From positions 1-54,646 of IMG/VR virus record IMGVR_UViG_3300044729_003149: a DNA stretch of 54,646 nucleotides. One strand, written 5' to 3'. This document shows positions 49,321-54,646 of this stretch, piece by piece. Below the pieces are notes generated by a model. It made no database searches and was not told the origin of the DNA. It saw only the letters and a list, made by a program, of their open reading frames with translations. Both the position numbers and the translations under genes were made by a program. Origin of the DNA: a virus. Each line of letters starts with the position of its first letter. The first letter of the stretch is position 1.

Positions 49321-49796
49321 TTTTCTACCTCTCGAAGCGGACCAACATCCACTGTGCCTTGTTTTACTCGTGCTGCATCATTCAAGATAGATATGGCCTG
49401 GGGCGCCACGGTGCATTGACGATCTATGACTTCACGCTCTTTGACCACACGATCTTGGTAAACCACCTGTTGTTGTTTGATCACTTTGGTGCGCTCGCGC
49501 CAGCGTGTCTGTATCACAGTGTTGGTTTCTTTGCTCTTTTCTTCAGCTACCTTTACCTTGGCTTCTAGCTCTGCCACTCTGGCACGCCACTCGTGTTCAA
49601 CCACACTGCCGCCCTTGAAGTACACACCCACTGTGAGCAGAATGATACCAGCTACCTTGAACCAGGTACGATACACATTCACCAACGGGATCGCAGTGAG
49701 CACAAAGCTCAGTGCTGTGACTGCTAGACCCACCACAATTGTGATGTCAATCAGCCAGTCCATGACAGCGGTGGGCAAAAATTGAATTAACCACAT
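49317..49796 (-). CDS. Inner-membrane spanin candidate (Rz-like)
   Basis: The protein is 159 residues. Two or three N-terminal hydrophobic segments (ITIVVGLAVTALSFVLTAIP, VAGIILLTVGVYFKGG) are followed by a long periplasmic coiled coil (WRARVAELEAKVKVAEEKSK). Classic Rz has a single helix, so this is longer. AGGAGG and a late box precede the ATG. Confidence 0.6.
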   Translation of the reverse strand: MWLIQFLPTAVMDWLIDITIVVGLAVTALSFVLTAIPLVNVYRTWFKVAGIILLTVGVYFKGGSVVEHEWRARVAELEAKVKVAEEKSKETNTVIQTRWRERTKVIKQQQVVYQDRVVKEREVIDRQCTVAPQAISILNDAARVKQGTVDVGPLREVEK

Positions 49797-49804
49797 ATAC
49801 CCTC

Positions 49805-50230
49805 CTAGCTCGCGTATTTATTTAGATGATCACACACAATCTTGGCCCACTTTTCTGCATCTTTTTCTGTGATGCGAAAATCACAAGTGTTGGGAGCCTG
49901 AAATACAGCATCTGTGTCAGCATAGCTGCTGTGGCTTACAGTGTCCATCCATACAGTGATGTCTGCTGCGTATGTGTCGCGTTGTTGCTGCAACGGCGCT
50001 ACAAAATCACAGATCACAAACACAGTTTCAGCTGAATCAGCCATTTCGCGCATTCTTGTGCTCTGTCTCACACGCCCCGACTCGCTGAAATCCCAGTCAT
50101 TGTATTTGCGGCGTACTTGATCAGCATTGAACCAAGTGACTTGATCTGCACCCAAACGTGCAACCAGTGCTGCGGCCAATGTGGTTTTGCCTGCGCCGGG
50201 CAGGCCCATGATCAATATTCTTCGAGCCAT
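49805..50230 (-). CDS. P-loop kinase, APS-kinase (CysC)-like
   Basis: The protein is 141 residues. Walker A is ILIMGLPGAGKTTLAAALV (residues 5-23). WFNADQVRRKYNDWDFSESG near 33 and FVICDFVAPLQQQRD near 71 are APS-kinase-like blocks. Related phage proteins may phosphorylate nucleotides, adenosine phosphosulfate or other acceptors. Overlaps the SGNH gene upstream by 19 bases. Confidence 0.7.
   Translation of the reverse strand: MARRILIMGLPGAGKTTLAAALVARLGADQVTWFNADQVRRKYNDWDFSESGRVRQSTRMREMADSAETVFVICDFVAPLQQQRDTYAADITVWMDTVSHSSYADTDAVFQAPNTCDFRITEKDAEKWAKIVCDHLNKYAS
49815..49821 (-). promoter_or_regulatory. Candidate T4-type late promoter box (double)
   Basis: The minus strand reads CTAAATAAATA, two overlapping boxes, 18 bases before the spanin ATG at 49796 with AGGAGG between. 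Confidence 0.45.
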
Positions 50231-50865
50231 GGATGTTGTTTCAAGATGTATTCAGCAGCGGCTTGGTGCGCTGAGTGCATGGGATGCAAATTCTTACTGA
50301 TATCATGTCCTTGACGCCGACTCCAATTCAAGAAATTTGCATCATCAAAATCAGTCACACAATCACGTATTCGTTTTTGCAATGACACAAGATGTTGCTT
50401 GCTGTTCCAACGTTGTTCCCACAACAAATCATCCATGGCAGTCATTACAAAAGGAATGTTGTGACTCTTGAGCAAAGCACAGACAGTGGAAATCACAGCA
50501 AGACTCTGCAGTTGATCACGATACTGTGAATGTAAATCACGATAGTAAACTGTGGCCAAGTCAGATTCAGTTGTGGGTCTCAAGGTAGACCACTGTGCTT
50601 TACCTGATGCCTGAAAATCATGACGATCAATCCAGGTCCAGGCTATGACAAAAATTGATTGATCATTTGAGTGTATTTCCCGCAGCACAGTATCAAAAAT
50701 CTGCATGTTGCCCACGCCCGGTCGGGCATGGCATTGATATTCATACCCCAACTGTTGAGCCAACAATGCAGGCCATGTGTGTGTGCTGGGTTGCAGTCCC
50801 TGTGTGGCTGGTTGATCAAGATCACTGCCGTAGACAAAACTGCATCCAAAACTTTTGAGTTTCAT
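50212..50865 (-). CDS. SGNH/GDSL-like protein 7
   Basis: The protein is 217 residues. KSFGCSFVYGSDLDQPATQG is block I with Ser. GVGNMQIFDTVLREI gives the Gly/Asn block, and KNLHPMHSAHQAAAEYIL the His region. A TATAAT lies about 10 bases upstream without a clear -35. It is paired with the APS-kinase-like gene, so a sulfate- or phosphate-bearing glycan is conceivable. Confidence 0.65.
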   Translation of the reverse strand: MKLKSFGCSFVYGSDLDQPATQGLQPSTHTWPALLAQQLGYEYQCHARPGVGNMQIFDTVLREIHSNDQSIFVIAWTWIDRHDFQASGKAQWSTLRPTTESDLATVYYRDLHSQYRDQLQSLAVISTVCALLKSHNIPFVMTAMDDLLWEQRWNSKQHLVSLQKRIRDCVTDFDDANFLNWSRRQGHDISKNLHPMHSAHQAAAEYILKQHPWLEEY

Positions 50866-50898
50866 ATGCAGTTAATTATAGTTCGGGGAATGTTGAGG

Positions 50899-51387
50899 CT
50901 ATTTTCCTGCCTTGGCCAGAGCCGCGCCTTTGTTGAAACTGGGACTCCAACTGTTGGGATCACGCTGTTTGGTCTTGAACCAGCTGTAGCCGGCACGATG
51001 TCCTGAGCAGTCTTTGGTGCACTGACTGCCCAGAAAGTAGAGTTCGTCCAGCTGTTCTCGTCCTTCAGGCAACACCAGTTCCGGTGTGTCGCTTTGATAG
51101 GTGCGATTCTGAACCACTGTTTTGAATTTCAGCACATTGCGTCCAGTGCTGCGAATACCCAGACTGATGCCAGTGTCAGGATCGCGGATCCACATCTTTT
51201 GTCCTGGCGGCACCTGTGCCAGTTTGTCTGCGATACTGGGCAGTTTGCGCAGGGCTTGATCAACGTCGTTGGGATCTATTTCTCTAAAATAGGTCTGTTC
51301 AATCACATGCTCGTCTACATCTACTGTGAGATCGCCTATGCGGATGCGGCCGGCCTGTGCTTCTTTAACTAGTTCGCAGGCTCGCAT
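50899..51387 (-). CDS. Predicted head-targeted protein with basic Cys tail
   Basis: The protein is 162 residues. Leader MRACELVKEA. The body has IDPNDVDQALRKLPSIADKL and KMWIRDPDTGISLGI, then the tail CTKDCSGHRAGYSWFKTKQR...SPSFNKGAALAKAGK, a conserved phage C-terminal motif with paired Cys and basic residues. Function unknown. Confidence 0.6.
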   Translation of the reverse strand: MRACELVKEAQAGRIRIGDLTVDVDEHVIEQTYFREIDPNDVDQALRKLPSIADKLAQVPPGQKMWIRDPDTGISLGIRSTGRNVLKFKTVVQNRTYQSDTPELVLPEGREQLDELYFLGSQCTKDCSGHRAGYSWFKTKQRDPNSWSPSFNKGAALAKAGK

Positions 51388-51389
51388 GA

Positions 51390-51797
51390 TCAGTCAGTGA
51401 CTGGGCCGCCTTCGACCCAGGCATCACAGGTGCGCAGAGCAGCGCATTTGAATTTGAGAAATTTGCAGTAGCCCAGATCACCAGCATCAATGGTGTCGTG
51501 CGGGTCTGACCCTGGTTCACCGCCAATGCCCTTGGCAATGCAGCTCAGCATTTTTTCTGTGATGTCAAACGCAGCACAGTTGCCGCAGCGATTGGCCTTG
51601 ACTGATTCAATGTCGTCGGTGTTCCACTTGTCAGCCAGCTCGGCCCAGTATTCTTCGTTGGGCTCGTTGGGATTGAGTGGACCGTAGTGATATTCGTCAA
51701 TGGCTTTTTGACGATTTTTAAGATTGAGTTCAATGCTCTGTGTGGCTGGAGGACAGCCACGACTCACAGATTCTACTAGGTTGATTAGATTTCTCAT
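51390..51797 (-). CDS. Predicted head-targeted Cys-rich protein
   Basis: The protein is 135 residues. Leader MRNLINLVES. The C-terminal half has CGNCAAFDITEKMLSCIAKG, DLGYCKFLKFKCAALRTC and DAWVEGGPVTD: the six Cys resemble a small iron-sulfur or zinc-binding fold, as in high-potential iron-sulfur-like phage domains. Overlaps the next gene by ATGA. Confidence 0.6.
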   Translation of the reverse strand: MRNLINLVESVSRGCPPATQSIELNLKNRQKAIDEYHYGPLNPNEPNEEYWAELADKWNTDDIESVKANRCGNCAAFDITEKMLSCIAKGIGGEPGSDPHDTIDAGDLGYCKFLKFKCAALRTCDAWVEGGPVTD

Positions 51798-52156
51798 TGT
51801 TTGCGTTCTGGTTTTGTGGCTACATTTATTGCTGCACCACGTCGTTCAGGATTGGGATCTTCTCTGCGTTTTTTGGCAGCAGCGGTCTTGCGACCTTTCT
51901 TGCCCAGACTATGTGCCTTGCTGGCAGGCAAGCATTTGGGTTTGCCTTCGCCCTCGCTGCGTCCACCGCAGGCTCCGCGTATTTTACCATCGGGGCCAAA
52001 GCGCACCCATTTTTGCTTGAACCACTTTTTGAGATCTTCTTCCAGTTCTTGTTCGCTCACGGGCACACAATTAGGCACCATGCGGTCGCCTTTTTTCTTC
52101 ATGCCTCGCTGCTGATAACCTTTCCAGCAGGCTTCAAGAATGTCGCGATATCTCAT
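51794..52156 (-). CDS. Predicted head-targeted basic protein
   Basis: The protein is 120 residues and strongly basic. Leader MRYRDILEACWKGYQQRG, then KKGDRMVPNCVPVSE and KWVRFGPDGKIRGACGG, then PKCLPASKAHSLGKKGRKTA and a Lys/Arg tail. I recognise these blocks as recurrent in environmental phage proteins. Likely a DNA-binding internal protein; unproven. Confidence 0.6.
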   Translation of the reverse strand: MRYRDILEACWKGYQQRGMKKKGDRMVPNCVPVSEQELEEDLKKWFKQKWVRFGPDGKIRGACGGRSEGEGKPKCLPASKAHSLGKKGRKTAAAKKRREDPNPERRGAAINVATKPERKQ

Positions 52157-52539
52157 TGAGCTTGTGCAGAAACTGCAACAGTAAACTCGCCGCCCACGGG
52201 TTGATCAAATCGCCAACCTTTTTGTCTAAACATGTTGTAGTAAGGACCAATCACTTTGCTGACATTTTGAGGGCTCACAACGCCGTCCCAGTTAGATTTT
52301 TGTGAATCCATGGTGCCTGGATGATTTTGAATCACAGTCACTGATCCGTCTTGATTGACTTTGCTAGTAAATCCATATGTTGGGGTTGTGCTAAAATAAC
52401 TGTTCAATTTGTCAACAATTTCTTCGGCGTATTTGGCTGTGGCTTGTGAATCAACTTGCACATTGGCAGATGGCACAGCCTCGGCCATGGAAGCCTGTTC
52501 AATCAAATCAGCATATTTTCTAAAAAATCTTGGATCCAT
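52153..52539 (-). CDS. Conserved phage protein, possible head-associated
   Basis: The protein is 128 residues: MDPRFFRKYADLIEQASMAE then a helical EEIVDKLNSYFST and beta region YGFTSKVNQDGSVTVIQ. The N-terminus could be a leader ending in L-I-E. AAAGGAA precedes the ATG. It follows the polyprotein gene directly. Confidence 0.55.
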   Translation of the reverse strand: MDPRFFRKYADLIEQASMAEAVPSANVQVDSQATAKYAEEIVDKLNSYFSTTPTYGFTSKVNQDGSVTVIQNHPGTMDSQKSNWDGVVSPQNVSKVIGPYYNMFRQKGWRFDQPVGGEFTVAVSAQAQ

Positions 52540-52557
52540 TATTAAAATTCCTTTCGC

Positions 52558-54646
52558 TTACTTTTTACTTTTGTTGCCCCAGTTGGCAGCACCTTTTTTA
52601 CGGCACTGCACCAGAGCACCTGAAGCATAGGCACTGGGCCAAACTTTGTAACGACTGCGTACCTTGTGATAGCAGGCATCTTGCTTTTCTGCCAGCACAC
52701 GATCTTCATAAGCAGCACCGCCACACTCAGGACATTGAGTGCGTTGTGATTCTTTTACATTGTATTTCTTCTTTAATTCTGCTGCCTTGGCATAACGCTC
52801 TTGGTCAGGAAGATCGTATGTGGCCTTTAATTCTTTGTAGTAGTCGGGATCAGGCAAGCCAGACTTCTTTCTTAATTCTTGATGACGCTGGTGTAGTTTA
52901 TCTTGCACAGAGCCTTCCGCCATACCTTGCTCTGACAACCATATCTTTTTAGAGGGCACTGTGCTACCAGCGCACGATGGGTCTGTATCAACCAATTGTT
53001 GAATAGTGTCAATCATTTTTTCTGCTTTTTGTTTACCAACAGGGGTGTTGATTTGTCCAGAATTGGCCAATGATTGTAATTGCGAGTGCAGGGCACCATA
53101 TTGTCGTTGTCCAGGAGTTTGTTTGAAACTGCCTTCCGCCACACCTTCTTGCATATACTTTTTCTGTAATTCCAAATCAGCAGGAGTTGCCTTCCTGATT
53201 AGATTAAGATATTTGTCTACCGGAACTGCTTTTATTTCTGTAGGCTTGATACCTTTTACTCCAGGTATTGAATAAAATTCCCTGTCATGGGCACCTTGAA
53301 CGAATTGAGGTTTACCATCGGGCCCATTGAATGGCACCTTGTGTAGATATACATTTTCACCTTTTCTAATATTTCCTTTGAACAACACCATTTGTGGGTC
53401 GTTTGGAAACATACCTGTATCACTGCCAGGAGTAGTAAGTCCCATTGCTATAGCAACCTTAGGATCACTGGTAGCGTAGATAGCATTTTGATTACTACCT
53501 GCGGCGCCGCCTGTGTCTACAGATTGGCGTGGTTCTAACATAGGAATCTTTTGTCTTGACCCGTGCCACAGATATTTTTGTTCGGAGCCTTCCGCCACAC
53601 CTTCTTTTAGACTTGTTATATAATTTACAGCAGATTTCAAACCTCTAAATTCTTTTACAAAAGCACGACCTGGTCCATGTCCATAAGCAATATATAGACC
53701 TTCAGAGGTGTCGGGCTGATTCTTTATTACATACCCGATCATTTCTTTGCCGCGAAATACATGCCATTCTTTTTCATGTCCGTCATCGTGAACTTTGTCA
53801 ACAGTGACATCGGGAGTTATGGAGCCTTCCGCCACATCTTGTTGACCTTTCATGGCCTGCAGCAGCGCACGGGCAACCACACGATCTTTTTCTTGTTCTT
53901 CATTGTCCAAATTTGCATAATTGATTTTCATCAATTTTGCTCGTTGCTGAAGTTTGGCATCTAGTTTACCAGCTTGTCTTAATTTTTCTGTATCATCAAA
54001 TTGATCAGGATTTTGCACAAATTTCTGCGCAGTGACATTCCAACCTTTGTGAATGGCATCTGAAATTTTTTCAATGTCAGTCACACCTGCATCTATCATT
54101 TTTTTGGCGTATGCTGCGGACATCAGATTTGCCTGCCAACCAAAAGTGTTCCCTGGCGCACTGCGGCCATAACCGTATGCGTTGTCTAGTGCTTCGTCAC
54201 TGATAGTTGCCAATTGTTGTATGCTTAGTTCCTGGGCAGAGCCTTCTGCCACATCTTCATATGCATAATCATCATCTGCTGTGAGACTGAGTGCATACTT
54301 TACATATTTTTTGTTATTGTCCAGTGCCTTTTCTAATTCTAAAATACCATATGGTGTGAATGTATCACGCTTCCAATCCCAGTAACCAGGAATGTCACTA
54401 ATCTCCGCAGCTATTTGTTGAATTTTAGCTTTGACTTTTGGGTCAAGTCCAAACATGTCTTCTGCCACACGCTGTTGATATTCTTGTTCGTCGTCGCTGC
54501 CAGCGTAGTCATTGTGTTCAACATCGCTGCTGTGAAAACTTTTGCGACCATGATTGTAGAGATCTACCACCACAAAGTCACCGTTGCGACCAATGTCTAC
54601 CACATCGCCAGTTTTGCCCCGGAACTCCACATTGCCAGTGATGATC
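52558..54646 (-). CDS. Modular polyprotein-like protein with repeated V/M-A-E-G-S sites (5' end cut)
   Basis: At least 695 residues; the frame is open to the window edge, so the true N-terminus lies outside. Five V/M-A-E-G-S sites at 54238-54252, 53821-53835, 53584-53598, 53128-53142 and 52909-52923 split it into segments of about 70 to 150 residues. Visible modules: a possible RyR-like helical domain (ISDAIHKGWNVTAQ, QEKDRVVARALLQAM); an ADP-ribosyltransferase-like block (LWHGSRQKIPMLEPRQS, IYATSDPKVAIAMGL); a zinc ribbon (TQCPECGGAAYEDR); and a basic tail (RSRYKVWPSAYASGALVQCR). It may be cut by the prohead protease. Functions are inferred. Confidence 0.65.
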   Translation of the reverse strand, partial: IITGNVEFRGKTGDVVDIGRNGDFVVVDLYNHGRKSFHSSDVEHNDYAGSDDEQEYQQRVAEDMFGLDPKVKAKIQQIAAEISDIPGYWDWKRDTFTPYGILELEKALDNNKKYVKYALSLTADDDYAYEDVAEGSAQELSIQQLATISDEALDNAYGYGRSAPGNTFGWQANLMSAAYAKKMIDAGVTDIEKISDAIHKGWNVTAQKFVQNPDQFDDTEKLRQAGKLDAKLQQRAKLMKINYANLDNEEQEKDRVVARALLQAMKGQQDVAEGSITPDVTVDKVHDDGHEKEWHVFRGKEMIGYVIKNQPDTSEGLYIAYGHGPGRAFVKEFRGLKSAVNYITSLKEGVAEGSEQKYLWHGSRQKIPMLEPRQSVDTGGAAGSNQNAIYATSDPKVAIAMGLTTPGSDTGMFPNDPQMVLFKGNIRKGENVYLHKVPFNGPDGKPQFVQGAHDREFYSIPGVKGIKPTEIKAVPVDKYLNLIRKATPADLELQKKYMQEGVAEGSFKQTPGQRQYGALHSQLQSLANSGQINTPVGKQKAEKMIDTIQQLVDTDPSCAGSTVPSKKIWLSEQGMAEGSVQDKLHQRHQELRKKSGLPDPDYYKELKATYDLPDQERYAKAAELKKKYNVKESQRTQCPECGGAAYEDRVLAEKQDACYHKVRSRYKVWPSAYASGALVQCRKKGAANWGNKSKK
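52909..54252 (-). repeat. Five dispersed 15-bp repeats encoding V/M-A-E-G-S
   Basis: The plus-strand core gagccttccgccac, with one or two changes, recurs five times in the same frame, often flanked by cttct or cttgt. Being both DNA and protein repeats, they could serve as cleavage sites and as recombination points for module exchange. Confidence 0.8.

Noticed and set aside
1-54646. queC, tRNA genes, CRISPR arrays, insertion sequences, att sites
   Set aside because: I looked for the QueC SGGxDS motif, cloverleaf-like stretches, regularly spaced repeats and transposase motifs and saw none. Absence applies only to this window and to reading by eye.

Overview
This window is part of a tailed-phage genome with a T4-like (Myoviridae-type) core. 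That call rests on a T4 gp43-type family B DNA polymerase, a gp45-type sliding clamp, a T4 RNase H/FEN-type nuclease, a DsbA-like late-transcription DNA-binding protein, candidate T4-type late promoters (xTAAATA), and many small conserved phage proteins in tight ATGA/GTGA-overlapped operons. Inner- and outer-membrane spanin candidates next to a GH19 endolysin indicate a Gram-negative host. All genes but one (a glycosyltransferase-like gene at 279-1391) lie on the minus strand. No rRNA, tRNA, transposase or CRISPR array was seen.

Layout by coordinate (transcription runs right to left). 1-6 kb: a cut gene, a lone forward gene, small conserved proteins, a MazG-like protein, the RNase H-type nuclease, a cytidylyltransferase and a Lar-like anti-restriction zinc ribbon. 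6-14 kb: queE, a nucleotide-sugar cluster (gmd, epimerase, cupin, glycosyltransferase, SGNH protein), a MazG-like protein, queD and folE. 13.4-20.4 kb: a second sugar cluster (GT-B glycosyltransferase, galE, a short DegT-like aminotransferase, a fucosyltransferase-like protein and four SGNH proteins). 20-31 kb: replication plus DNA-modification operon (polymerase, methyltransferase, clamp, PLP enzyme, 2OG oxygenase, DpdA, an unknown protein, a second QueD-like protein), preceded by dsbA, an amidinotransferase-like protein and an SDR. 31-39 kb: Dps and a row of proteins whose N-termini resemble the T4 capsid-targeting sequence. 39-46 kb: glycosyltransferase, nucleotidyltransferase, virion-like proteins, ClpA and DnaJ. 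46-50 kb: membrane proteins and the lysis cassette. 50-54.6 kb: more capsid-tagged proteins and a modular polyprotein running off the window.

Two systems stand out. First, a 7-deazaguanine DNA-modification pathway: FolE, QueD, QueE and a DpdA-type transglycosylase are present but QueC is not seen here, while a divergent QueD paralogue and an unknown protein are translationally coupled to DpdA. This predicts a 7-carboxy-7-deazaguanine or 7-deazaguanine end product rather than preQ0, unless queC lies elsewhere. Second, a putative injected-protein arsenal: at least eight proteins start with M/V-R-x-x-E-like leaders ending in a hydrophobic-x-E or similar site, as in T4 internal head proteins. They carry acetyltransferase, Gp88, nucleotidyltransferase-peptidase-HAD-Nudix and other domains, and a polyprotein is punctuated five times by V/M-A-E-G-S, a plausible prohead-protease site. 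Eight SGNH-like proteins, one apparently lacking both catalytic Ser and His, form a third unusual feature.

Promoters fall into two classes: near-consensus sigma-70 sites ahead of gmd, folE, queD and dsbA, and T4-type late boxes ahead of lysis and virion-related genes, three of which would give leaderless mRNAs. All functional calls come from reading motifs; no database search was possible.
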